A stretch of 64,000 bases of DNA from Occallatibacter riparius (lineage in GTDB: Bacteria > Acidobacteriota > Terriglobia > Terriglobales > Acidobacteriaceae): assembly GCF_025264625.1 (NCBI RefSeq), contig NZ_CP093313.1:310001-374000 (forward strand), read 5' to 3'. Shown here in pieces: positions 34,916-43,125 of this stretch. Both the position numbers and the translations under genes were made by a program. How positions within the stretch are numbered: the first letter of the stretch is position 1; each line of letters opens with the position of its first letter. The notes below the pieces were generated by a model, which saw only the letters and a program-made list of their open reading frames with translations, ran no database searches and was not told where the DNA came from.

Positions 34916-36466
34916 ATGATGAAATGTGGCACCTGGCTTGCGTTGGCGGCGGTTTGCTTTGTGTGTGTGGCGAAGGCGGAGGCGGCCGATGCATGCGCCG
35001 GGCTCAGCGATCTGAAGATTGACGGCGTGGAGATTACGAAGACCGCGGCTGTGCCGGCGGGCACGACGATTCCAGGGCCGTATCCGGGCTCTCCGGCGAT
35101 TGGGCCGCTGCCGGCGCATTGCCGTGTGGATGGAGTGATCAATCGGCGCAAGGGCGTTGGCGGCGAGGAGTTCGGGATCGGGTTTGCGGTGGCGCTGCCG
35201 GAGAAGTCTGCGTGGAATGGCGACTTCATGATGCAGGGCGGAGGCGGCGGCAATGGCACCGTCGGGTATCCCACGGGCGCGAACAACGCGGGCGATAAGC
35301 CGGCACTGGTGCGCGGTTTCGCGGTGGCGAGCACCGACACGGGGCACAAGGCGAAAACAGGTGGGTTCGATTTCAACTTCATGCACGATCAGCAGGCGTA
35401 CCTCGACTTTGCCTTCATGGCGAACGCCGAGGTTGCGGGCGTGGCGAAGCAGATCATCGCGCACTACTATGCGAAGCCAGCTGCGTATGCCTATTTTGTC
35501 GGCTGCTCGACGGGCGGGCGCGAAGGAATGATTCTTTCGCAGCGGTATCCGACGGTGTTCAACGGGATTGTGTCGGGTGATCCGGCGATGAGGACGGGAC
35601 GGTCGAACCTGGCGATCGCACAGTGGATTCCGGTGGCGTATAACCAGGCTTCGCCGAAGGACGCGGCGGGCAAGCCGGAGTTGGACAAGTTTCTGACGGA
35701 TGGCGATCGCAAGGTATTTATGGACGCGCTGCTGAAGAAGTGCGACGCGAAGGACGGCGTGGCCGATGGGATGATCTTCGATCCGATGGGCTGCGATTTC
35801 GATCCGGCTGAGGTGGCGTGCAAGGCGGGCGCGAGCGACGGGTGCATTGCGCCGGAGAAGGTGGCCGCGATCAAGAAGGCGTTTGCCGGTCCGAAGAATG
35901 CGTACGGGACGGAGATTTATCCGGGCTTTCTGTACGACACAGGCATCGTAGCGAAGGCGCCGATTTCGGGGCTGCTGAACATGGGCACACGCGGGATCTT
36001 CGGGCCTTATACGACGGCGACCGAGATCGACATGGACAAGGCGGCGCTGAATTCGAATGATCCGCTGGTGGAACCGGCGTCGACGAACATGTCGACGTTC
36101 TCAGGCAATGGCGGGAAGTTGATCTTCTTCCATGGCGACAGCGATCCTTGGTTCTCGCCGCTGGATACGCTGGAGTATTACAAGTCGCTGGCGGAGCCGA
36201 ATGGCGGCGCGGAGAAGGTGGCGACGTGGAGCAGGATGTTCCTGGTGCCGGGCATGGGGCACTGCGGCGGCGGGCCGGCGCTGGATAACTTCGACATGCT
36301 GAGCGCGGTGGTGAACTGGGTGGAAAAGGGCACGGCTCCGGATGCGGTGGTGGCGACGGGGAAGGCGTTTCCGGGACGCAGCAGGCCGTTGTGCGCTTAT
36401 CCGGAGCACGCGCAATACGCGGGTTCGGGGGATACGCAGGACGCGCGGAATTTTCAGTGCAAGTGA
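34916..36466 (+). CDS. Secreted tannase/feruloyl esterase family hydrolase
   Basis: A 516-residue esterase of the tannase/feruloyl esterase family, probably releasing phenolic acids from plant polymers. The signal peptide (MMKCGTWLALAAVCFVCVAKAEA) follows GAGGA at 34901. The catalytic features are the CS-D-HC arrangement of the family: Cys197-Ser198 in VGCSTGGREG, an Asp in HGDSDPWFSP (near 410), and His449-Cys450 in PGMGHCGGG, where the paired cysteines form a disulfide linking Ser and His. Several further Cys (CDAKDG, GCDFD, EVACKAG, DGCIAP) fit the lid domain. It is divergent from the response regulator and convergent with the TPR gene. Confidence 0.93.
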   Translation: MMKCGTWLALAAVCFVCVAKAEAADACAGLSDLKIDGVEITKTAAVPAGTTIPGPYPGSPAIGPLPAHCRVDGVINRRKGVGGEEFGIGFAVALPEKSAWNGDFMMQGGGGGNGTVGYPTGANNAGDKPALVRGFAVASTDTGHKAKTGGFDFNFMHDQQAYLDFAFMANAEVAGVAKQIIAHYYAKPAAYAYFVGCSTGGREGMILSQRYPTVFNGIVSGDPAMRTGRSNLAIAQWIPVAYNQASPKDAAGKPELDKFLTDGDRKVFMDALLKKCDAKDGVADGMIFDPMGCDFDPAEVACKAGASDGCIAPEKVAAIKKAFAGPKNAYGTEIYPGFLYDTGIVAKAPISGLLNMGTRGIFGPYTTATEIDMDKAALNSNDPLVEPASTNMSTFSGNGGKLIFFHGDSDPWFSPLDTLEYYKSLAEPNGGAEKVATWSRMFLVPGMGHCGGGPALDNFDMLSAVVNWVEKGTAPDAVVATGKAFPGRSRPLCAYPEHAQYAGSGDTQDARNFQCK

Positions 36467-36491
36467 GGCGGGCGTGCGCGGGTGAGCGCGT

Positions 36492-38036
36492 TTAGCGAGA
36501 GGGCGGAAGATTTACGACGAAGGTTGTGATCTGCTTGAGGCGGCGGTCGAGGTCTTCTTTTTCGGCGCTGGCGTATTTCTTTTGTAGCTCCATCTGGGTT
36601 TGGCCGTCGGCTTTGCGGCCGGTGCGCCAGTAGGCGAGCGCGAGGTGATAGTGCGCCTGGGCGTGATTCGGCTTGAGAGCCACGGCGCGTTCGAGGTAAG
36701 GGACGCTGCCCGGCCAGTCCGACTGATTCTGTTTGAGGACACCTAACTGATACTGAGCTTCGGAGAGGTCGGGGCGCGCCTTGACTGCTGATTCGAGGAG
36801 CCTGCCTGCGTGATCCGTAGAGGACCCCGCGTCGGGATTTGTCAGCAGGAAAGTTGCGGCGTGCGTGGCGGCGGCGGCGTCTTGACTATGCGCGTCGGCG
36901 TAGGTGACGAGCAGAGCACAGCGGCTGTCAGTCTCCTGCATGACCGCAGTGCAGGAGAGGCCGAGCATCTGCGCATAGCCAGCGTTGTTGGGATCGGACG
37001 ATAGCAGGCCGGCGAACTGCGGGATTGCTTTGGCGTACGCGCCGTTGCCGAAGTAGGCAGCACCGAGCGCGACCTTCATGCGGGTGCTGGAGGGGAAGCG
37101 CTCAGCGCCGGCTTCGAACTCTTTTACTGCGGCTTCGAAGGTCCAGTGGCGGAGAAACTCCATGCCAAGCTGCCAGATGTTGTCTTCGCTGGGCTGGAGC
37201 TCTGCGGCGCTTGTGAAGTGATGAACGGCGCTCTCGTAGTTGCCGTTGTGCTCGTCGATCTCACCGAGCAGCGACTGCGCGAGTGGAGATTGGCTTGCAG
37301 TTGAAGCGGAGGCGAGCGCCTGGGCCGCATCGCTGTATCGATTGGCGGCGACGAGGGTGGCGGCGTAGCTGAACATCAGGTCTTCGTCGCCGGGCTTGAG
37401 GCGGAGGGCGGCGGCGAATGCGGTGCACGCTTTGGCCGCATCGCCCTTGTCGAGATAGAGCTGGCCAAGACTCTGTTGCGCGACTGCGCTTTTGGGATTG
37501 AGACGCGCGGCGAGTTCGAACTCCTTGATAGCTTCGTTGTTGCGCTGGAGATTGTAGAGAGCGGCGCCCAGGTTGGCGTGAGCTATGTCGGAGCCTGGCT
37601 GCAGGCGCGCGGCTTCCTGCAGAAATGGGAGGGCTTCGGCGTATTTCTGCTGAGCGACGTAGATAAGGCCAAGGGACTCCTCGATGGGGAAGGAGTGGGG
37701 GCGCTGCTGTCGCAGTTCGAGCAGGAGAGTGCGCGCCTTGTCGAAATCGCCGGCGTCTTCGGCGGCCATGGCGGTTTGGAATTTTTGATCGAGCGAGGAG
37801 TGGGATGTAGTCTGCGCACGGAGAGGAGCGAGAGAGATGAGGAGCAGGATGAGGGAACAGCAGATTCCCTGCGGGAATGACAGAAAGAAAGGCAAGGGCA
37901 ACTGCAGGTCCCTCCGTCCGCTGACGACCACCCCACGGACGAAGACCTGTCCGCGGGGGCCCCGTGAAACGCGCGGACTGTCGGGATGACACAGCTGTGG
38001 GGGAGCAGACTTGTGTTGCGAGAGCATTGCTTCCAT
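36492..38036 (-). CDS. Tetratricopeptide-repeat protein, exported
   Basis: A 514-residue protein made of at least ten TPR units from about residue 85 to 500 (for example AHANLGAALYNLQRNNEAIKEFELAARLNPKS). A hydrophobic signal-like stretch, ICCSLILLLISLAPLRAQ, sits near residues 58-75. The 57 residues before it, including both ATG candidates, are encoded by an intergenic-type repeat (37861-38000). No ATG lies between that repeat and the hydrophobic segment; the nearest alternative is GTG at 37931, also within the repeat. The native start may therefore have been replaced. It is downstream of the TonB receptor on the same strand but after a terminator. TPR proteins next to such receptors are common in Acidobacteriota and are presumed to bind partners in the periplasm. 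Confidence 0.85.
   Translation of the reverse strand: MEAMLSQHKSAPPQLCHPDSPRVSRGPRGQVFVRGVVVSGRRDLQLPLPFFLSFPQGICCSLILLLISLAPLRAQTTSHSSLDQKFQTAMAAEDAGDFDKARTLLLELRQQRPHSFPIEESLGLIYVAQQKYAEALPFLQEAARLQPGSDIAHANLGAALYNLQRNNEAIKEFELAARLNPKSAVAQQSLGQLYLDKGDAAKACTAFAAALRLKPGDEDLMFSYAATLVAANRYSDAAQALASASTASQSPLAQSLLGEIDEHNGNYESAVHHFTSAAELQPSEDNIWQLGMEFLRHWTFEAAVKEFEAGAERFPSSTRMKVALGAAYFGNGAYAKAIPQFAGLLSSDPNNAGYAQMLGLSCTAVMQETDSRCALLVTYADAHSQDAAAATHAATFLLTNPDAGSSTDHAGRLLESAVKARPDLSEAQYQLGVLKQNQSDWPGSVPYLERAVALKPNHAQAHYHLALAYWRTGRKADGQTQMELQKKYASAEKEDLDRRLKQITTFVVNLPPSR
37861..38000. repeat. Dispersed repeat mosaic overlapping the TPR gene 5' end
   Basis: CAGATTCCCT, then GCGGGAATGACAGAAAGA, matches 20736-20765 in the SDR upstream region almost base for base. 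The following GGCAAGGGCAAC...GCAGGTCC and GGATGACACAGCTGTGGGGG segments resemble pieces at 19740-19805 and 28261-28300. Elsewhere in the window this material is strictly intergenic; here it is in frame with the TPR protein and supplies its first residues. Confidence 0.7.
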
Positions 38037-38061
38037 CGTATGTGAATCGCAGAAAGAAAGA

Positions 38062-38089
38062 GGAGGAGACCCTGGTTGGGGTCTCCTCC
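38062..38089 (-). terminator. Intrinsic terminator of the TonB receptor gene
   Basis: A perfect 11-bp stem, GGAGGAGACCC with GGGTCTCCTCC, around a 6-nt loop. On the minus strand it is followed by a pyrimidine tract (TCTTTCTTT). It begins 34 bp past the receptor stop and 26 bp before the TPR ORF start. Confidence 0.85.
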
Positions 38090-38123
38090 AAAGTTGGGAG
38101 ACAAAACTAACCGGCCGTGCTGG

Positions 38124-41100
38124 TTAGTAGGAGTACCGCAGAGAGAGTTGGAAGAACCGCGAGTCCGGAGCATAGCGCTGGAGGTTGCGGGTTCCGGTGA
38201 TTTGTCCGCCCGTGCTGCCGATGCCGTTGTCGCTGGGCTGGCCCAAGGTCGGAGTGTTGAGGACGTTGAAGATGTCGGTGCGGAACTCGAGCGCCTGCTC
38301 GCGCCATGTCTTGAAGCTCTTGAAGATGGACATGTTCACGCGCTCATAGCCGGGTCCGTAGACTTCGTCGCGCTTGCCGCCGGAGTAGCCGAGGACAGAG
38401 GCGAGGTCAGTTACGTACACGGGGGTGTTGTTTCCATACGTGGAGCTCACGTTGGCCGCATCGGCTGCGTTCTTGGGAATGTAGTGCGGGTTGGCACTGC
38501 CATCGGAGAAAGTGACGTCGCCTGCATCCCAGGGGTTCTGGAAGGAGCAGGGGTTGTACCAGTTTTCGCGGGTGCGAGTCTTGGCCGCGCAGGTCACAGA
38601 GCTGACGAGCGACGGGTTGGGAGAGACAAAGGTGCCGCCGGTTGCGAACGGATCCTTGGTCTTGATGGCGCGGGTTCCGCTGCCGCTGGGCGAACTGACG
38701 CCGCGGGGATAGACGGTGAACGGATTGCCCGTCTGCGCGACCCACATGGCGTTGGCCGACCAGCCGCCCGCGAGGATATCCACGAACCGGTTGGAGTTGA
38801 GGTACTTGCGACCGGCGCCGAAGGGGAGTTCGTAAAGCGCGTTGAAGGTGACCCTGTGACGCGTGTCGAAGCCGGCGTTGGAGTAGTCCATCTTGATGGG
38901 AATCAGATTGCTCTGGCGGAATCCGCCGTCGCCACTGGTGCCCAGCGGTGTGGGAGCGTCGTCAAGCGCGTGCGACCAGGTGTAAGTGGCCAGCAGATTG
39001 TAGCCATGCGACATGCGCTTTTCAATTTTGCTCTGCAGGCTGTTGTAGTTGCTGTTGCCTGAGTAGGAGGTGTAGGAAGAACCGCCGAAGTCGGGCAGAG
39101 GACGCGCATGCTGCGTGCTGTTGTTCGGGTTCTCGTAAGCGAGCGGGTTGTTGGGATCAGGGAACACCTGGAGGTGATGCGAGTTGTTCCCGACGTAGCT
39201 GATGGTCGCCACGAAGTCGTTCGTGATTCCGCGCTCGACGGAGAGGTTGTAGTCCTGCGTATACGGAGTCTTCGCGGACGGATCGGAACCACGCATCGTC
39301 AGGCCGGTGACGTTGGAAGCGAAACCGTTGGCGATGATGGTGGAGAAGCCGTTGGCGATGGTGATGCCGTTGGTGGGGCAGTTGTACTGACCACAGCTCG
39401 CGGCGGGGAACGTACCCGCGTACTGGAACGGATAGTTCTCGCCGAGGTTCGGCCAGTAGCCAGTGCTTTCCAGACCGCCGTAGAAGATGCCGTATCCGAC
39501 GCGCACAGCGGTCCTGGCATCAGGCGCCCAGGCTACACCGACGCGCGGGGCGAAGTTGGTGTGCTGCGCCTTAATGAGACGAGGATCGGCAGACGCGACC
39601 AGAGCAATGTTGTTCTTCTGCAAGATCTGGCCGAAGTTGGGGCTGTAATCCGGGTTGTTGATGATGGTGAGCGCGTACTTGTAGGTTTCCTTGGGAATGA
39701 GGTACTGAGCCGCGCCGCTGCCAAAGCCGGTGGTGGTGTCGAGGGTCGACTTGCCGGTCATGTTATAGGACGCCTGGTAGCCACCTACGTCCTGATAGGG
39801 CTGGAAGTACTCCCAACGCAGGCCAAGGTTCAAGGTGACCTTGGGAGTTATGCGCCAGTCGTCCTGCGCGTAGACGGCGTTGTTCCAGCGCTGATCACCA
39901 TTGGTGACTTCGTTGGAGAGACCGCCGTTGTTCTGCTGGTCGAGGAGGAAGTCAGCAACGCCGTAGCCTGTGTTGGAGGCGTTGAGGTTGCTGGTGTACT
40001 CGCCGTTGTAGCTGTAGCTGCCGCGCGACTGCTGCGGCTGGAGGGTGGAGAAGCGAACGTTGGAGAAGCTGACGCCCGCCTTCAGAGCATGATTGCCGGT
40101 GATCTTGGTGACGTTATCAAGGATTTGATAAACGTTTTCATGTTCATCAGTCGTTGACCACGTAGGGCTGCCGAAACCGCTGATGCCACTGACGCTGACC
40201 GCGGGGAGGCCGCCATTGAGCGGAGCCTTGGGAATTCCGCCGAATCCGACCGAAGCGGCGAAATCAAGGTTGTCGGCATTGGGGTGCTGGAAGCCGGTGT
40301 GCAGATAATTGAAGCCGAAACGCGCTTCGTTGGTTAGCGTGGGCGTGAAGACGTGCGACTCGCTGAACATGAAGTTGGCGCCGTAGTTCTTCTGCTTGCC
40401 GTCGTCGCCGAAGCCGCCGCCGTCGAGGATTGGACCGAGAGGAGGCGTGTTGTAACCGACTTCATTCCAGTAGCTGTAACGGGAGTACGCCGTGTCCTTC
40501 TCGCGGATGTTGTAGTCCATGCGAGCGTCCCACTGGAAGGTGTTGTCGACGATGGGGCGCGAGACGACGTAGTTGTTGTAGAGCTTGTTGCCGTTGGCGT
40601 TGGGCAGAGGATAGTAGTTGAGCATCTGCTGCGCGGTCTGGTTGAGCGCGACGCCGGCGACATTGCTGGTGCAGGAGCCGCTGGTGACGAGGCAGTTGTT
40701 GGCGAATGCCTGCGGCGGAGCGTTCGGGGTCTGGTGATAGAGCTGCACGGGCGAATTGCCGGTCAGCGAGCTGTTCAGCAACTCGGAGAAATCGCCGCTG
40801 CGCTCGAGGACGGTCGGCACGGTGTAGGTGCCGGTCTCGGCGTAGCTGATGCGGTTGGCCTGGACATCAGCGAAGAAGAACAGCTTGTTCTTGAAGAACG
40901 GTCCGCCGATGGTGCCGCCGAACTGGTTCTCGTGATAGGCGGGCACAGGGATGTGCTGCTGCGCCAGCGCGTAGTCGTTCCAGTTGTAGGTGTTGAAGAC
41001 GGTGTTGCGGAGGTACTCCCAGAAGCTGCCGTGGAAGCTGTTGGTGCCGGACTTGATGCTGGCGTTAACGACCGCGCCGGCCGAGTGACCGAATTCCGCG

Positions 41101-41795
41101 GAGTAGTCGCTGGTCTGGACCTTGAACTCAGCGAGGGCGTCCGGCGGCGGCTGCGCTACGAAGCTTGCGCCGTTATAGAAGTCGACAACGTTTACATTGT
41201 TGTCGACGCCGTCGAGGATGAAGTTGTTCTGCTCGGCGCGCTGACCGTTGGCGTTGAAGTCGCCCTTGCCGCCGCCGCGTGAACCCTGAGGCGGAACGGC
41301 ACCGGCAGCGAGCTGCGCAATGTAGACCCAGTTACGGCCATTCAACGGCACGCTGTCGATGGTCTTGGTGTCCATGGTCTGGCCGACGGAGCTCTCCTGC
41401 GTCTGCATGAGGGGAGTGTCGGTAGTCACGGTGATGGTTTCGGTTGTTGCACCAGGCTTGAGCGACACTACGACATTGAGGCGCTGCTGGATGGAGACGT
41501 GCAGGTTGGTCTGAGTGGTGGTCTGGAAGCCCGCGGCGCTGGCCGTGATCTTGTAGTTTCCGATTTTGATGGGGGAAAAGACGTATACGCCGGCACCGTC
41601 GGACTTGGTGCGGAGCACCTGACCTTCGTCGACATTGATTAGGGTTACATCAGCATTGCCGATGACGGCTCCAGAGGGATCCTGGACGACGCCGGTAATG
41701 GTGCCCTGATCAGCCTGCGCATAAAGCCAGCGCATTGGCATGAGTATCAGGGCGAGAGCGAGCAACGATAGCAGATGCGATCGCCTCAATTGCAT
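38124..41795 (-). CDS. TonB-dependent outer-membrane receptor (Oar-like)
   Basis: A 1223-residue outer-membrane transporter, probably for an oligosaccharide given its neighbours. After a signal peptide (LLSLLALALILMPMRWLYAQ), a carboxypeptidase-regulatory-like beta-sandwich covers about residues 30-115 (GTITGVVQDPSGAVIGNADVTL). The plug follows (VPLNGRNWVYIAQLAAGAV, NNFILDGVDNN), then a large 22-strand-type barrel ending in the aromatic C-terminus QLSLRYSY. AGGAGG precedes the ATG with 9-nt spacing. It is divergent from the LacI gene; the shared region holds a LacI-type operator 113 bp upstream of this start. An intrinsic terminator follows at 38062. Confidence 0.93.
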   Translation of the reverse strand: MQLRRSHLLSLLALALILMPMRWLYAQADQGTITGVVQDPSGAVIGNADVTLINVDEGQVLRTKSDGAGVYVFSPIKIGNYKITASAAGFQTTTQTNLHVSIQQRLNVVVSLKPGATTETITVTTDTPLMQTQESSVGQTMDTKTIDSVPLNGRNWVYIAQLAAGAVPPQGSRGGGKGDFNANGQRAEQNNFILDGVDNNVNVVDFYNGASFVAQPPPDALAEFKVQTSDYSAEFGHSAGAVVNASIKSGTNSFHGSFWEYLRNTVFNTYNWNDYALAQQHIPVPAYHENQFGGTIGGPFFKNKLFFFADVQANRISYAETGTYTVPTVLERSGDFSELLNSSLTGNSPVQLYHQTPNAPPQAFANNCLVTSGSCTSNVAGVALNQTAQQMLNYYPLPNANGNKLYNNYVVSRPIVDNTFQWDARMDYNIREKDTAYSRYSYWNEVGYNTPPLGPILDGGGFGDDGKQKNYGANFMFSESHVFTPTLTNEARFGFNYLHTGFQHPNADNLDFAASVGFGGIPKAPLNGGLPAVSVSGISGFGSPTWSTTDEHENVYQILDNVTKITGNHALKAGVSFSNVRFSTLQPQQSRGSYSYNGEYTSNLNASNTGYGVADFLLDQQNNGGLSNEVTNGDQRWNNAVYAQDDWRITPKVTLNLGLRWEYFQPYQDVGGYQASYNMTGKSTLDTTTGFGSGAAQYLIPKETYKYALTIINNPDYSPNFGQILQKNNIALVASADPRLIKAQHTNFAPRVGVAWAPDARTAVRVGYGIFYGGLESTGYWPNLGENYPFQYAGTFPAASCGQYNCPTNGITIANGFSTIIANGFASNVTGLTMRGSDPSAKTPYTQDYNLSVERGITNDFVATISYVGNNSHHLQVFPDPNNPLAYENPNNSTQHARPLPDFGGSSYTSYSGNSNYNSLQSKIEKRMSHGYNLLATYTWSHALDDAPTPLGTSGDGGFRQSNLIPIKMDYSNAGFDTRHRVTFNALYELPFGAGRKYLNSNRFVDILAGGWSANAMWVAQTGNPFTVYPRGVSSPSGSGTRAIKTKDPFATGGTFVSPNPSLVSSVTCAAKTRTRENWYNPCSFQNPWDAGDVTFSDGSANPHYIPKNAADAANVSSTYGNNTPVYVTDLASVLGYSGGKRDEVYGPGYERVNMSIFKSFKTWREQALEFRTDIFNVLNTPTLGQPSDNGIGSTGGQITGTRNLQRYAPDSRFFQLSLRYSY

Positions 41796-41907
41796 GAGAA
41801 CAGCCTCCTGACAAAGACAGGTCTTGTCGGTGAGATTTTGACTTCGAATTGCGTGGACACCGATGGAGAGAATTCTGGCCGGTTTTTTACGTCTGGGAGC
41901 AGCCGTG

Positions 41908-41925
41908 AATGTATACGATTACATT
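41908..41925. promoter_or_regulatory. LacI-type operator O1
   Basis: AATGTATACGATTACATT, a quasi-palindrome with a central CG, as LacI-family operators usually have. It lies between the divergent TonB receptor and lacI genes. The reverse complement of its 14-bp core is identical to the site at 46451-46464 upstream of the GH35 gene. Confidence 0.75.
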
Positions 41926-41969
41926 CCTGGGGAAATTCATCTCCGGAACGGAAATTATCCCAGTGTTTA

Positions 41970-41986
41970 CGCGCTTGTCAAGCGCG
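41970..41986. promoter_or_regulatory. Perfect palindrome in the lacI promoter region
   Basis: CGCGCTTG, T, CAAGCGCG: 8-bp arms with a single central base. It lies 45 bp downstream of O1 and about 90 bp upstream of the lacI start. It could be a second regulator site, or a small hairpin in the lacI leader. Confidence 0.4.
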
Positions 41987-42075
41987 GGTTTCACAGAGGG
42001 AGAGAAGAATGTGAAAGAATCCGGTTACAATCCTATGCAACTGGACCATTTAACAGCCGGTTGACAGGGGCAATT

Positions 42076-43125
42076 ATGTCGATCAGTATGCGCGAGATCG
42101 CGAAGCTGGCAGGCGTCTCCAGTGCGACCGTGTCACGCGTGATCAACGGCTCTGAGCTGGTGACCGAAGAGACGGCCAGCCGGATTCGCAAGATCATAGC
42201 GGATGTGAACTTCGTTCCCAACACCAGCGCGATCCATCTGAAGCACGGCAAGAGCCAGATTTACGGAATCATCATTCCGGATTTGACGAACCCGTTCTTC
42301 ACGGAGCTGGTGAAGATGTTCGAAGAGCTGCTGGTGGAAAACGAGCAGGAACTGCTGGTAGCGAATACGGATTTTGCGTCGACGCGGCTGCAGCGCTCGC
42401 TGCGGCGCATGCTGTTGCGGCGGGTGGATGGCGTGGCGATTCTGACATCAGAACATGAAGCTGCCGCGCTCGAGTCGCTAGTTCAGAACCGGATTCCGGT
42501 GGTGACTACGGATCATTACAAGTCCGCGTGCGGCATCAGCGACATCATTATCGATTTTCCCGGCGGCATAGCGCAGATGGTCGCTCACCTGAAGAAGCTT
42601 GGACATCGCAAGCTGGGCTTTATTGGAGGAACGGAAGGGCTAGAGACGTCTCGGGTGCGCCGAGAGTCGTTCATGGACGCGATCGTGAACCAGGGCCTGA
42701 CATCGCGGTCGGAATGGATGGTGACCGGCAACTACAGGATCGATGGCGGATCGGTTGCGATGAAAGGCATTCTGTCTCAGAAGGAAAAGCCGACAGCGAT
42801 TATCACGGCAAATGATCTGACGGCGATTGGCGCGATGCGTGCAGCGTATGACAAGGGGCTGCGGATTCCTGACGATATTTCGATTGCGGGTTGCGACGAC
42901 ATTGAGATGAGCGACATTGTGTATCCGCCGCTCACTACTCTGCGTATCTCGCGGAGAGAGTACGCAGGCATGCTGTTCGAGGCACTGCGCGAGACCGCGA
43001 AGGACCTGAGCAAGCCAGGGCCGCAGTTCCGACTGCCGATGAGCCTGGTGGTGCGGCGGTCGACCGGGAAGGCTCCGAGCGACAGGAAGCCAGCGCGCAA
43101 GAGTGCTACCAGACGAGGCCGTTGA
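42076..43125 (+). CDS. LacI-family transcriptional regulator
   Basis: A 349-residue sugar-responsive regulator. The start is placed at 42076 (MSISMREIAKLAGVSSATVSRVINGSELVTEETASRI), which puts the LacI helix-turn-helix and hinge at residues 4-60; the ORF from 41863 would add 71 residues ahead of the DNA-binding domain. The effector-binding core resembles periplasmic sugar-binding proteins (IYGIIIPDLTNPFFTELV, GHRKLGFIGG, ITANDLTAIGAMRAA, ISIAGCDDIEMS). A basic tail (RKPARKSATRRGR) follows. The last 20 bp overlap the end of the convergent symporter gene. Operators O1 and O2 make control of the receptor and GH35 genes likely. Confidence 0.94.
   Translation: MSISMREIAKLAGVSSATVSRVINGSELVTEETASRIRKIIADVNFVPNTSAIHLKHGKSQIYGIIIPDLTNPFFTELVKMFEELLVENEQELLVANTDFASTRLQRSLRRMLLRRVDGVAILTSEHEAAALESLVQNRIPVVTTDHYKSACGISDIIIDFPGGIAQMVAHLKKLGHRKLGFIGGTEGLETSRVRRESFMDAIVNQGLTSRSEWMVTGNYRIDGGSVAMKGILSQKEKPTAIITANDLTAIGAMRAAYDKGLRIPDDISIAGCDDIEMSDIVYPPLTTLRISRREYAGMLFEALRETAKDLSKPGPQFRLPMSLVVRRSTGKAPSDRKPARKSATRRGR

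Noticed and set aside
41863-42075. 71-residue N-terminal extension of the LacI regulator
   Set aside because: It would place the helix-turn-helix after residue 70 and cover the operator and palindrome; the ATG at 42076 gives the standard LacI N-terminus.
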